DNA of 64,000 bases from contig JBGTCV010000138.1 of NCBI GenBank assembly GCA_041748655.1, positions 10,053 to 74,052 of the forward strand, in the 5' to 3' direction. This stretch comes from Leptofilum sp041748655. GTDB taxonomy: Bacteria; Chloroflexota; Anaerolineae; Promineifilales; Promineifilaceae. Below the pieces are notes generated by a model, which was given only the letters and a program-made list of their open reading frames with translations, was not told the DNA's origin and did not search any database. Made by a program: the position numbers and the translations under genes. This document shows positions 33,481 through 42,324 of this stretch, piece by piece; within the stretch, counting starts at the first letter, position 1; each line of letters begins with the position of its first letter.

Positions 33481-33813
33481 ATGTACAAATTTGTCACCCT
33501 CTACCGCCGCGTTGAAGATGATCAGCTGTTGGAGCAGTTCTTCAGCCAGACTCACCTGCCGCTGGCAGAAAAGCTGCCAGGGCTGGCACGGCGCGAAGTG
33601 AGCCGCATTTCCCACAAGCCCGGCGGCGAATCCCGCTTCCACCTCATGTTTGAACTTTACTTCGACTCCCGGGCGAGCTTTGAGACCGCCATGGCCACCC
33701 AAACTGGCGTGCAGCTCATCGAAGCGCTTATGCCCTGGGCCGAAGCCAAAATCATCACCTGGTTTTTTGCCGATTCGTTTTTGGAAGATATGGGTGGAGA
33801 TGCAGCTGGATAG
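33481..33813 (+). CDS. EthD-family ferredoxin-fold protein
   Basis: 110 residues. The layout (Y-K-F-V-T-L-Y-R-R-V-E-D...F-F-S-Q-T-H-L-P-L-A-E-K-L-P-G-L, then F-H-L-M-F-E-L-Y-F-D-S) matches EthD-like dimeric alpha-beta barrel proteins, including the His of the F-x-x-x-H motif. Function of the family is largely unknown beyond ether degradation. Start ATG at 33481; five further codons upstream are open but lie inside the preceding stop region. Confidence 0.8.
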   Translation: MYKFVTLYRRVEDDQLLEQFFSQTHLPLAEKLPGLARREVSRISHKPGGESRFHLMFELYFDSRASFETAMATQTGVQLIEALMPWAEAKIITWFFADSFLEDMGGDAAG

Positions 33814-33859
33814 AGATTAGAGAAAAAAATCCAGGTCTTTGGGGTTTCGTAGGGTTGGG

Positions 33860-33901
33860 CGTGAAACGTGAAACGTGATGCCTCTCTGGTCACGTTTCAC
33901 G
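33860..33901. repeat. Fold-back repeat, CGTGAAACGTGA unit
   Basis: Two overlapping copies of CGTGAAACGTGA (33860-33878) face TCACGTTTCACG (33890-33901), a perfect 12-bp stem around CCTCTCTGG-like sequence. It lies between the EthD gene and the MITE. Confidence 0.8.
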
Positions 33902-33927
33902 GCTTGTCAACCCCCTGACTTCCTGAA

Positions 33928-34133
33928 CAGCAATTCCAATTATGAAATTTTTGCGGTAGGGGCGGGACGGGCGGGCCAAGATGTGCGCTAAACTGACGGC
34001 CTTCCATCCCGCCCGTCTCGCCCCGTTTGCGGCACACCGGGTCTGGGGCGAGACGGCGCGGCAGTGAGCCAATTTGTTTTTCCAAAGGCCATCCCGCGCC
34101 GTCCCGCCCCTACACCATAATTGGAATTGCTGG
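33928..34133. mobile_element. MITE-like element with 17-bp inverted ends and 8-bp target duplication
   Basis: Perfect 17-bp terminal inverted repeats CAGCAATTCCAATTATG (33928-33944 and 34116-34132) enclose a GC-rich, non-coding core. The core itself contains inverted blocks (GTAGGGGCGGGACGG and its complement; GTCTCGCCCC and GGGGCGAGAC). The octamer TTCCTGAA flanks the element on both sides (33920-33927 and 34134-34141). The insertion is 28 bp from the end of the LuxR-Kelch gene and breaks no gene. Confidence 0.85.
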
Positions 34134-34160
34134 TTCCTGAAGAGCCAAAAATCTTCAATC

Positions 34161-35555
34161 TCACCGATTGCTCCCGTCTACCGGAGCGATGGGAATATAG
34201 GTTTGGTACGTCAACGGCTGGTAGATAAACATTCTGTCCGCTACTTCTTCCCCTCGAAGCCCGCCCAACGCATAAATTTTTATTTCCACATTGGTGACGC
34301 CTAAATGGGCCCAGCTTGGCCTGTCGCCGAGCGCTGGTGTGTTCACCACGGACCATTGGTTTGCGTCGGGGTTGTACGATTCGCTGTAGGTGATGGGCGC
34401 TTCGCTAAAAGCGCCGCCGCCAAACAGGTACAGCTTGTTGAGCAGGCCAGCCGCACCCGCACCTGCACGAGGCAGCAGCGTGGGCGCACAATTGTGCCAA
34501 CTACCCTGTATCTCGGCGCTGCTACCTGGAGTAGCGGGATCATAATAGGCGCATTCGCTTAACGGCCGTTCCCCATCAAACCCGCCCACCACATACAGCT
34601 TCCCCTTCACCACGCCCCCTGTGGCAAAGGCACGGGCCGTGGTCAGGCTGGGCAAAATTTGCCAGCTGTTGGCCGCCGGGTCAAAGCGGTACGCATTGGC
34701 CAGATAGGTTTGCCCATTCCAGCCGCCAAACAAGTACAAAAAGCTGCCGTCAGACAAAGCCAACCCACCGGAAACGGCCGTTGGCAAAGGGGTCACCACG
34801 CGCCAGCTGTCGTTGGCTGGGCTGTATACTTCCACCACGTTGGTCGGTTGGCCATCGACCAGCTTGCCGCCAGGAATATAAATCTCGCCAAACAGCTCTG
34901 CCCCGGTAATGTCGGTAACGGCCGTTGGCTTGGCCGCACCTTCCCGCCAAACCCGATCCGCTGTGTGAAAAATGGAGACGGTATTGGTAACGGTAACGGC
35001 CGTTTGCCCGCCGATCAAATAGAGATTAAGGCCGCTGCTCACCAGTGCCATGTTGGCCCGCCCCACCGGCAGCGGCCGACTTTGCAACCAATCATCGGTG
35101 ATGGCCGTTTCTACAAATGGCTCGGGCGTGGGTTCGGGCGTGTTGTCACCGACCAATGTCTGATACGCCACAAAAATGAGCGCCGCCAGCAGCAGCAGCA
35201 GCAGGCCGATTGGAACAATTGGTTTGGGGAAGAAGCCAGGACGAGGCGCAAGCGCTGGTTCAGGAGTTTGAGTGGGGTAGGAAACGGCCGTTTCCCCGGT
35301 TAGTTCAAGCTGAGGCGCATTGGCCTCTGTACTTACAACGCCATGCAGCGTGACCAGCCCTTGCTGCAACGCCACAGTGGTCGCTTCCGTGCGGGAGCCA
35401 ACATCTAGCTTGGTGAAAATATTGCGCAGATGCACCTTAACCGTATTTTGACTAATGACCAGGGCAGCTGCGATCTCCTTATTGCCTGCGCCGTCTACAA
35501 CGCATTGCAAAACCTCCAATTCCCGATCACTTAGCGTTTCACCTTTTTCAGCCAT
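34161..35555 (-). CDS. Transmembrane LuxR-type regulator with Kelch propeller
   Basis: 464 residues with an unusual layout. An N-terminal LuxR/FixJ helix-turn-helix spans residues 5-65 (L-S-D-R-E-L-E-V-L, then N-K-E-I-A-A-A-L-V-I-S-Q-N-T-V-K-V-H-L-R-N-I). A basic-Pro spacer, one membrane helix (113-135) and an extracytoplasmic domain of about six Kelch repeats follow (L-Y-L-I-G-G, L-Y-L-F-G-G-W, L-Y-V-V-G-G-F, L-Y-L-F-G-G-G patterns). This is a one-component ToxR/CadC-like layout: an outer sensor and inner DNA-binding domain. A TATAAT 7 nt before the ATG suggests a leaderless transcript. Confidence 0.92.
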   Translation of the reverse strand: MAEKGETLSDRELEVLQCVVDGAGNKEIAAALVISQNTVKVHLRNIFTKLDVGSRTEATTVALQQGLVTLHGVVSTEANAPQLELTGETAVSYPTQTPEPALAPRPGFFPKPIVPIGLLLLLLAALIFVAYQTLVGDNTPEPTPEPFVETAITDDWLQSRPLPVGRANMALVSSGLNLYLIGGQTAVTVTNTVSIFHTADRVWREGAAKPTAVTDITGAELFGEIYIPGGKLVDGQPTNVVEVYSPANDSWRVVTPLPTAVSGGLALSDGSFLYLFGGWNGQTYLANAYRFDPAANSWQILPSLTTARAFATGGVVKGKLYVVGGFDGERPLSECAYYDPATPGSSAEIQGSWHNCAPTLLPRAGAGAAGLLNKLYLFGGGAFSEAPITYSESYNPDANQWSVVNTPALGDRPSWAHLGVTNVEIKIYALGGLRGEEVADRMFIYQPLTYQTYIPIAPVDGSNR

Positions 35556-35562
35556 ACAGAAA

Positions 35563-35568
35563 ATTATA
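35563..35568 (-). promoter_or_regulatory. -10 TATAAT 7 nt before the LuxR-Kelch start
   Basis: On the minus strand TATAAT, then 7 nt, then ATG, in the 20-bp gap after the preceding gene. No clear -35 is visible and no ribosome site is present. Confidence 0.5.
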
Positions 35569-35575
35569 CAATGAG

Positions 35576-36643
35576 TTAGGGGGCAGATGGCGTTGCCGTG
35601 GGCAGTAAAAATGGCAGCGACTCGTCAAATTGCTCCGTATCGGTAATAGGTTCTGTGTCGAAGATCGGTTCGGAAGGCGTGGGGGTAGCCAGCAGACAGT
35701 TTTCCTGGGCCTGTAGACGCTTTTCTGTGAGAACGGCCGTTGTTTGCTGCCGGCTCGCTTCTTCATATAAGGCCTGCGCCGGACACCAATCTTCGGTGAA
35801 GGCATACTGGTCACCCAAAGAAACCAGCACGGTAAACAACTGCTGGCAAGACGATTGGTAAAAGGGTGCCGCCAGGCATAAATCCCGAAAATAGTAAGCC
35901 GACGCTTCCCAATTTACCCCGTAAAACGAGATGCCTTGCGTGTACAGCCTGGCCCAGGTCTGGTAATCCTGGGCCGATTGGGGCAAATTCCCCAGCTTTT
36001 GCGCCTGCGCCAGGTAATACATTCCCAATTCCACTCGCTTGCCGCTGATCATCTCCAGGCCATAATTAAGATAAACATCATAGAGCAGTTGGTCTGTTTC
36101 CTCACGCTCATAGTTGGGGAACTGCTGCTGAAACGCCATCAGCGCAAGCAGTGCTTCGCCCCAAAATTTAGTGGTTACCAGGCGGCGAATGCGCAGCAGC
36201 TCATCATTGGGGCTGTCAATAGCGCCGGGCGTGGCGGTGGGCAAACGGGTAGAGGCGGGGGTGACGGTAACGGCCTTTACCGGTGTTGCTGTTGGGGTAG
36301 CGCCCAGCCCACTCAAAGCCTGCTCCCGCAGCGTCTGGGCCTGGGCCGAATTTGGATCGCGGGCCAGCACCCACTCCAGCCGCGTCAGCGCCAGCCGGTA
36401 GTTGGCCTGGTCAATATCTGCCTCTGCCAGCGTAATTTGCCGCTCCAGTTGGGCCACCTGCTTATCAAAAAGCGCCTGTTGGCCACTTTGCCAGCCCAAA
36501 TAAGCCACCAGCAAAAACCAGCCAACCAGCACCGAAAAAATAATCAGCAGCAGCCCCAAAATACGCACAGGACGGCGTTTTTTTTGCGGGGGGATTGATG
36601 GCTGATCCATCGAGTCATTCGCTTCGGGTACCACGTCACTCAT
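35576..36643 (-). CDS. Hypothetical membrane-anchored helical (TPR-like) protein
   Basis: 355 residues: basic Pro-rich cytoplasmic start, one membrane helix (about 28-50), a TPR-like helical pair (residues 70-110, including Y-R-L-A-L-T-R-L-E-W-V-L-A-R-D-P-N), a Thr/Pro linker, then a second helical region (about 145-320) with TPR-like spacing. An acidic Pro/Thr tail ends the protein. No known family. It lies 20 bp upstream of the LuxR-Kelch gene on the same strand, so it could be a partner of that regulator. TATACT lies 7 nt before its ATG. Confidence 0.78.
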   Translation of the reverse strand: MSDVVPEANDSMDQPSIPPQKKRRPVRILGLLLIIFSVLVGWFLLVAYLGWQSGQQALFDKQVAQLERQITLAEADIDQANYRLALTRLEWVLARDPNSAQAQTLREQALSGLGATPTATPVKAVTVTPASTRLPTATPGAIDSPNDELLRIRRLVTTKFWGEALLALMAFQQQFPNYEREETDQLLYDVYLNYGLEMISGKRVELGMYYLAQAQKLGNLPQSAQDYQTWARLYTQGISFYGVNWEASAYYFRDLCLAAPFYQSSCQQLFTVLVSLGDQYAFTEDWCPAQALYEEASRQQTTAVLTEKRLQAQENCLLATPTPSEPIFDTEPITDTEQFDESLPFLLPTATPSAP

Positions 36644-36650
36644 AAACCGT

Positions 36651-36656
36651 AGTATA
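36651..36656 (-). promoter_or_regulatory. -10 TATACT 7 nt before the TPR-like gene
   Basis: On the minus strand TATACT is followed by 7 nt and the ATG at 36643. TTGTAA lies 20 bp upstream, too far for a good -35. Fits the leaderless pattern. Confidence 0.5.
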
Positions 36657-36736
36657 CCTTATTAAGAGCTGACCGTTTACAATCCAGGCCAACGTTATCT
36701 ATAAATTAATTGTCCGTCTGGCCAATGATTCTCTCT

Positions 36737-37864
36737 CTATCTGCCTTGCTCAACCCGCTTTTCAGCAGCAATTTCCCGATAAACTGCCACGGTTTGGTCG
36801 GCGATCTGGCTTTGAGTGTAGTGAGCCAGCACCCGGTTACGGCCGTTTCTGCCCAACCGGTCCCGCAGCGTTTCCGACTGCATCAACGCCAATAAATGGT
36901 GGTGCAACGCCGACTCATCTCCTTCTGGAAAAATAAGCCCGGCCGCGTCAATGACGTTGGGAATTTCGCCGCTGTCGGACCCCACCACCGCCACTTCGCA
37001 CGCCATCGCCTCAATGAGCACCCGGCCAAACTGCTCCTTCCAGTTGGGCAGCGTGCGCGAAGCCAGTACCAGTGCGTCCAGCTGCTGCAAATAGCCTGGC
37101 ATCTGCGCCGACGTGACCACACCGTCGAACTGCACCCGGTCTTTAATGCCGAGCTGATAGGTTAATTGTTCGAGGAACGGCCGTTCCGGCCCATCCCCCG
37201 CAATATGCAAGCGCCACACGCCAGGCAGTTTGGCCGCCGCCCGCAGCAGCAGGTCCACCCCCTTTTCCGGCACCAGCCGCCGATTGGCCGAGCCAATGAC
37301 AAAGCCGCGTCCCCGGTCGCGCTGGGATGGCGGCTGGAAAATCGTCTCATCGACGCCAAACTGGGGAATCACCTGCGCCGGGCCGCGATACCCTTTTTGT
37401 TGCCACACTTCGGCCGCCGCCTGGTTACCCATAATGGCGTAATCGATGTTGGCCAACACCTGCTTTTCCAGCAGATTAAACGGAAAAGGGTAGCTGCGCC
37501 GCAAATTTTGCCAGGAAAAAAAAAGCGTTTTGGCCCCTACGCGCCCCGCCTGGCGCAGCGCCAGCCAGGTGGCCAGGTTGTACGGCTCCTCATCAATGTG
37601 TACCACATCTGGGCGAATGGCCGTCAGGCGCCGCTTGAGTCTGGGGAAGTAGTAGGTGTGAAACTGGCCGTTAAAACGAATGGGATCAACCAGCAGACGG
37701 TAGCCATTGGTATAGGCCCGCTCCAGCGTCACCGGGCCGGATGGATCATACCAAACCGGCGGCACAATAACGGTGAGATCCATATCGTCGTGACGGGCTA
37801 TCGCTTCCAGCTTGGTCTGGTACGATCCCACCAGACACGCTTTTGAGAGGATCAAAACTTTCAT
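36737..37864 (-). CDS. Glycosyltransferase family 4 (GT-B)
   Basis: 375-residue retaining glycosyltransferase. The C-terminal nucleotide-sugar domain has G-x-A-N-R-R-L-V-P-E-K-G-V-D, H-I-A-G-D-G-P-E and the E-x7-E-like motif E-Q-F-G-R-V-L-I-E-A-M-A-C. The N-terminal acceptor domain begins at the first residues (V-L-I-L-S-K-A-C-L-V-G). Length is normal. The acceptor is unknown. It is divergent from the membrane glycosyltransferase gene that follows, which suggests a small envelope-polysaccharide or glycoprotein region. Confidence 0.92.
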   Translation of the reverse strand: MKVLILSKACLVGSYQTKLEAIARHDDMDLTVIVPPVWYDPSGPVTLERAYTNGYRLLVDPIRFNGQFHTYYFPRLKRRLTAIRPDVVHIDEEPYNLATWLALRQAGRVGAKTLFFSWQNLRRSYPFPFNLLEKQVLANIDYAIMGNQAAAEVWQQKGYRGPAQVIPQFGVDETIFQPPSQRDRGRGFVIGSANRRLVPEKGVDLLLRAAAKLPGVWRLHIAGDGPERPFLEQLTYQLGIKDRVQFDGVVTSAQMPGYLQQLDALVLASRTLPNWKEQFGRVLIEAMACEVAVVGSDSGEIPNVIDAAGLIFPEGDESALHHHLLALMQSETLRDRLGRNGRNRVLAHYTQSQIADQTVAVYREIAAEKRVEQGR

Positions 37865-38017
37865 TCTATCTCGTAAAAATTTCCGCAGTCACGCCGATTG
37901 CGCAGAGGAAAACAATCTGTAGTATCGGTGTAGCCGCGATTTTCTTTATGTAAAGCGAACTGCTTTCCTGTGTGTTGTCTTCTCTGGAAAGTGGTCTTTT
38001 CGCCCCCAGTGTACTGG

Positions 38018-38045
38018 TTGACGCAAGGGGCTATTTTGCTATACT
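38018..38045 (+). promoter_or_regulatory. Promoter of the GT39-like gene
   Basis: TTGACG, 16 bp, TGC-TATACT-type extended -10, 27 nt before the ATG at 38073. Five of six bases match at both hexamers. Confidence 0.65.
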
Positions 38046-38072
38046 TGCCACGTTTTGACAAACAGGCATCTT

Positions 38073-40034
38073 ATGCATACCACCCATAAAAACCACCGAA
38101 GCCCGTCCACTTTTGGATGGGCTTTATTACTATTGGCGCTGGGAACGGCCGTCTTCCTCCGCCTGTTCAATTTGGGTAATTGGCCACCCGGTCTGTACCG
38201 GGATGAAGCGTTCAACGGACTGGATGCACTGCGCGTGCTCAACGGGGAGCTGTCCCTCTTTTTTACCGCCAACAACGGGCGCGAACCGCTCTACATCTAC
38301 CTGACGGCGCTCAGCGTGGCGCTGTTCGGACGGTCCGTGCTGGCGCTGCGCCTGGCAGCCGCCGTCGTCGGCAGCCTCACGACCGGGCTGGTGTACCAGC
38401 TGGGGCGCAGTTGGTTTGGCTGGCGGGTAGGGCTGCTGGCGGCGTGGTTGTGGGCCATCACCCTCTGGCCAATGCATCTAAGCCGCCTGGGACTGCGGGC
38501 TGTTTTGCTGCCCGCCGTGCTGGCGCTGGCCTTTTGGTTGGGCACCGAGGCGTACCGCAGGCAAAACCGGCGCTGGTGGCTGGCCGCTGGCCTGGCCTAC
38601 GGATTGGGCTTTTACACCTATCTGGCAATCCGCTTTACGCCGCTGCTGCTGCTGGCCGTGGCGGCGTTTTTGCTGTGGCGCGGGCAGCGGGAGCGGCTGC
38701 TGCAGGGTGCGGGCTGGTTTTTGTTGGGAACGGCCGTTGCCCTGCTCCCTCTCGCCCTTTTTTATACCCAAAACCCGGACCTGCTGCTGGGGCGCACGGG
38801 TCAGGTTTCTATTTTAAGCCCCACCATCAACGAGGGTGATTTTTGGGGCACGCTGTGGCGGCACATGGGGCGGGCGCTGGGGCTGTTTATCTGGCGTGGC
38901 GACACTATTTTGCGCCATAATCCGGCGGGACGGCCGTTGTTCGACTGGCTCATGGCCGGGCCGTTTTTGCTGGGTCTGGTCTGGTGCTTGCGCCACTGGC
39001 GCAAACCGGCTGCCGCAGCCACGCTGCTCTGGACCACAACCATGTTGGGCGTCACCATTTTAGCTGAGGATACGCCCCACTTTTTGCGGGCGGTGGGCAT
39101 TTTGCCCGCAGCCATCTTTTTGCCCGCCTTGGGGCTAAACTGGCTGTGGCAATGGCCCCGCCTGCCCAAAATGGCTGGTGGTGGGCTGGTGGCCGTGTTG
39201 ATTGCGGGCAGCCTGCTGCTCGCCGTGCGGGATTATGTTAACTACAGCCAGCAGCCAGATACCGCCCTGCTGTTTGAAGCAGCCGCCACAGAGTTGGCCG
39301 GGCGGTTGAATGGGGAGGTGGCGGATACATCCGTTTACCTGGATCGCCGCTTTTGGGATGAACCCAGCCAAAAAGGATGGTCCAGCATTCCGTTTTTAGC
39401 CGATTTGAGCCAGGTGCAGATGTACCGCCCCGAAGAGGGCCTGCCACCCGCCGCGGCCGGACGGCCTGTTAGCCTGTACGCCTGGCCTTATGGCGATCTG
39501 GCCTTTGTGCCGCAAATGTTAACGGGGCAGGAGATGGTGGTGGTGGAAAACGGCCGTCTCGCCCGGGGCGATCTGGAACCAGAACCGTATCTGCTTTATG
39601 TGCGCTACGCCAGCGCAGTCAGCGCTAATCAGTTGGCTCCCAACAATACCGCAGAAATGGTAAACTTTGACGAGACATTTTTGCTGCACGGCTGGCTGGT
39701 TACGCTGCTGGACGAAAAAACGATTCAGGTTGACCTTGTCTGGCAAAAAACGGCTGTTGAACAACCCAACCAGATTGCCTTCCTGCATCTGCTCAGCGCC
39801 GGAGGTTTGGTTGCGCAGCAGGATGCGCCGCCCGGTGGTATTTACTGGTTCCCGCATTGGTGGCGGCCGGGGCAGTTGGTGCAAGAACAGCGCATTTTGA
39901 TGCTGACGGAACCATTTGATCCGGCCCTGCACACCATTCGTGTGGGTTTGTATGATCCAGAAACGTTGGCGCGTCTGCCTATCATTGGCAGCGATGGGCT
40001 TGTTGTGGATGATGGCTGGCAGCTAACACCCTGA
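38073..40034 (+). CDS. GT39/ArnT-like membrane glycosyltransferase
   Basis: 653 residues. About ten hydrophobic segments in the first 400 residues are followed by an extracytoplasmic C-terminal domain. The first loop has the family's catalytic pattern, W-P-P-G-L-Y-R-D-E-A-F-N, where the Asp-Glu pair is the expected acid. These enzymes use a polyprenyl-phosphate sugar donor to modify lipids or proteins on the outer face. Start chosen at 38073 because it sits right behind a promoter. The C-terminal 260 residues resemble those of the 1045-residue protein downstream (repeated A-E-M-V-N-F-D-E / L-V-W-Q patterns). Confidence 0.87.
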   Translation: MHTTHKNHRSPSTFGWALLLLALGTAVFLRLFNLGNWPPGLYRDEAFNGLDALRVLNGELSLFFTANNGREPLYIYLTALSVALFGRSVLALRLAAAVVGSLTTGLVYQLGRSWFGWRVGLLAAWLWAITLWPMHLSRLGLRAVLLPAVLALAFWLGTEAYRRQNRRWWLAAGLAYGLGFYTYLAIRFTPLLLLAVAAFLLWRGQRERLLQGAGWFLLGTAVALLPLALFYTQNPDLLLGRTGQVSILSPTINEGDFWGTLWRHMGRALGLFIWRGDTILRHNPAGRPLFDWLMAGPFLLGLVWCLRHWRKPAAAATLLWTTTMLGVTILAEDTPHFLRAVGILPAAIFLPALGLNWLWQWPRLPKMAGGGLVAVLIAGSLLLAVRDYVNYSQQPDTALLFEAAATELAGRLNGEVADTSVYLDRRFWDEPSQKGWSSIPFLADLSQVQMYRPEEGLPPAAAGRPVSLYAWPYGDLAFVPQMLTGQEMVVVENGRLARGDLEPEPYLLYVRYASAVSANQLAPNNTAEMVNFDETFLLHGWLVTLLDEKTIQVDLVWQKTAVEQPNQIAFLHLLSAGGLVAQQDAPPGGIYWFPHWWRPGQLVQEQRILMLTEPFDPALHTIRVGLYDPETLARLPIIGSDGLVVDDGWQLTP

Positions 40035-40087
40035 TTCTGTTCTGGTAGCCGGAACGTTTTGTAATCGTGTGGAGAGCGTTGTTGAAA

Positions 40088-40987
40088 ATGACGAAATTAG
40101 GCGTAAAACAGGGTAGCTTGCGGTGCATTTGGCTGATTGGGCTGCTGTGGCTGGGAACGGCCGTATCGCTGTCGTCGCTGCACGCCCAGGCGCTGCCCAC
40201 CGCTACGCCAGACGCCGAGGGGGTCATTTACGCCATCGTACAGCCAAATGATTCGCTGTGGGGAATTGCCGCCCGCTCTGGCATTTCGCTGACAGAACTG
40301 CTGACCCTGAACAATTTAACCGAATCAGCGCTTATTCAGCCGGGTGATCGCCTGATTGTGGCCATCGTAACGCCGCCAGTGACCCCTACGCCAGAGGCAT
40401 CGCCCACCGCTGCCGCAACCCGCCCACCGCCAACGCCGCTGCCAACGCCGCTGCCGCTGCCGCTAACCGTCATCTGTCTGGTGGCCTTTACGGATGAAAA
40501 CGGCAACGGCGAGCGAGAACCGACTGAGCCGCTGCAGGCGGGGGTGGCCTTTACCGTCTTCACCGCCGATGGGGTGGTGGCCAACTACGTGACAGACGGC
40601 CGTTCCGAACCATACTGTCTGACAGATCTGGCAGCAGGGAATTATCAGATCACCCGCTCGGTGGGGCGTGGCGAGACGTTAACCAACAGCGGCAACCGCA
40701 CGGTTATTTTGGCTGCAGGCGACCAGGTAATGCTAGGGTTTGGGGGTTTGATAGAGGCTGCGCCACTGCTTTCAACCGCGCCAACGGCCGTTTCTGCCAC
40801 CCCACCGAACGCCATTATTGGCAGCCCAGCAGCAGCGCCACGGATTGAAGAACCTGTTTTACCTGAATCGCGCTGGATGGAACGGCCGTTTCTCATTGGC
40901 ACAGGTCTCCTGATCGGCATATTATTAGTTGGAGCGGCCGTTTTCATCAGCCGCCACCGATTAAAAATCGAGGAAAAAAAGATATGA
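40088..40987 (+). CDS. Exported LysM protein with SdrD-B-like domain
   Basis: 299 residues: signal peptide (about 14-35), one LysM domain (residues 45-95, with V-Q-P-N-D-S-L-W-G-I-A-A-R-S-G-I), a Pro/Thr linker, a SdrD-B/Cna-B-like domain (F-T-D-E-N-G-N-G-E-R-E-P-T-E-P) and a C-terminal membrane helix followed by a basic tail. It should be anchored at the envelope and bind peptidoglycan. The SdrD-B-like domain is closely related to that in the next gene. Start ATG at 40088 has GGAGAG upstream. The next gene overlaps by 4 bp (ATGA). Confidence 0.88.
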   Translation: MTKLGVKQGSLRCIWLIGLLWLGTAVSLSSLHAQALPTATPDAEGVIYAIVQPNDSLWGIAARSGISLTELLTLNNLTESALIQPGDRLIVAIVTPPVTPTPEASPTAAATRPPPTPLPTPLPLPLTVICLVAFTDENGNGEREPTEPLQAGVAFTVFTADGVVANYVTDGRSEPYCLTDLAAGNYQITRSVGRGETLTNSGNRTVILAAGDQVMLGFGGLIEAAPLLSTAPTAVSATPPNAIIGSPAAAPRIEEPVLPESRWMERPFLIGTGLLIGILLVGAAVFISRHRLKIEEKKI

Positions 40988-42312
40988 AACATATTAGCCT
41001 AAAACTACTTTTACTTGTTTTGCTGCTGCTCGGTCTGGGAAGTCAGGCGCAGGTTGGCCTGGCCCAGACTAACCTGCTGCAAAACCCCGGCTTTGAACTG
41101 CCGTACAACAGCGATGGCTCCGCCAACGGCTGGGGGCGCTGGTTCCGCAACAGCAGCGCCGACTTGTTTAATGATTGCGCCAACGGCTACCACAAAGAGC
41201 CGCACTGGAACGCTGAGACGGTTAGCGCTCCCCTGATTCATTCCGGCTCTGCCTCGCAGCATGTGGGTAACTCCTGGGATACCTGGGCCGGGGGCGTGCT
41301 GCAAACAGTCAACGTAACGCCGGGCAGCACCTACCGCTTTTCCGTCTGGGCCAGAGGACGAGGTTCCAACGATAACTATCCTGCGCCATCAGAGGGTGGG
41401 CTGCGCATGGATGTGCAGGTGGGTATCGACCCCAACGGCAGCGGCTTGTGGAACGATGCCGATGTGAAGTGGAGCGGCTTTATTCAGCCGCATGATCAGT
41501 GGCAGCAAGCCTCGGTAGAAATTACGGCCACAGGCGACAAAGTGTCGGTGTTCACCGCAGGCGACTATGGCTTGCAAGGGGTGAACCAATGCCGGGCCCA
41601 TCTGGACGTCTGGTTTGATTCGGCCGAACTGGTTGAAGTTGGCCCGCCGCCAACCAACACACCCGTACCGCAGCCCACATCGCCACCACCGCCACCCGCA
41701 CCTGTGATCGTCAGCACACCCATTCCAGCAACGGCCGTTCCTACCGAAACGGCCGTTCCCACCGAAGCCCCCACCCAGACACCTACAACGCCGCCAGGGG
41801 CCACCCTCTGCGTCAACGCCTTTGCCGATGACAACGGCAATGGCCAGCAAGACGCCAACGAAGGATATATGGGCAGCGTCTCTTTCCGCGTAGCCTACAA
41901 CGCCCAGGTGGTGGGGCAAGCTGTTTCCAATGGCACCAGCACGCCCGTCTGTTTTGAAGGGCTAGAACCTGGGGTTTACCAGGTAGAGCAAATTGTGCCC
42001 GGCGTGCTGGAGATGACCACGGCGGGCAGCGCCAGCGTCACCATTGATGCAGGGCAAACGGCTGGGGTTCAGTTTGGCAGCCGCATTCGTATGGACAGCT
42101 TTACCGATACCAGCGAACAGCCAGATGAAGTGGCCGATGCAGGCCAGACAGTGGCAGAACCGACGGCAGCAGTGGAGGATGAGACGGAAACGGCCGTAAC
42201 CCCTTCGGATAACGGCAGCAGTCTGGCCTCGCTCAGCGGCCTGATTTTGCTCATTGTGGCCGTCATTCTGCTGGGAGGCATTCTGTTTGTGGTGCTGCGC
42301 CGCACGGCCTAA
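40984..42312 (+). CDS. Exported carbohydrate-binding-like protein with SdrD-B-like domain
   Basis: 442 residues: signal peptide (about 6-28), a jelly-roll-like domain that begins N-L-L-Q-N-P-G-F-E (typical of CBM/discoidin-like beta-sandwiches, residues 30-220), a Pro-rich linker, a SdrD-B-like domain (F-A-D-D-N-G-N-G-Q-Q-D-A-N-E, residues 275-370), an acidic spacer and a C-terminal membrane helix. It is co-translated with the LysM protein (ATGA overlap) and shares its second domain. A surface adhesin or glycan-binding role is likely. No catalytic residues are evident. Confidence 0.87.
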   Translation: MKHISLKLLLLVLLLLGLGSQAQVGLAQTNLLQNPGFELPYNSDGSANGWGRWFRNSSADLFNDCANGYHKEPHWNAETVSAPLIHSGSASQHVGNSWDTWAGGVLQTVNVTPGSTYRFSVWARGRGSNDNYPAPSEGGLRMDVQVGIDPNGSGLWNDADVKWSGFIQPHDQWQQASVEITATGDKVSVFTAGDYGLQGVNQCRAHLDVWFDSAELVEVGPPPTNTPVPQPTSPPPPPAPVIVSTPIPATAVPTETAVPTEAPTQTPTTPPGATLCVNAFADDNGNGQQDANEGYMGSVSFRVAYNAQVVGQAVSNGTSTPVCFEGLEPGVYQVEQIVPGVLEMTTAGSASVTIDAGQTAGVQFGSRIRMDSFTDTSEQPDEVADAGQTVAEPTAAVEDETETAVTPSDNGSSLASLSGLILLIVAVILLGGILFVVLRRTA

Positions 42313-42324
42313 AGAGGATTAAAG

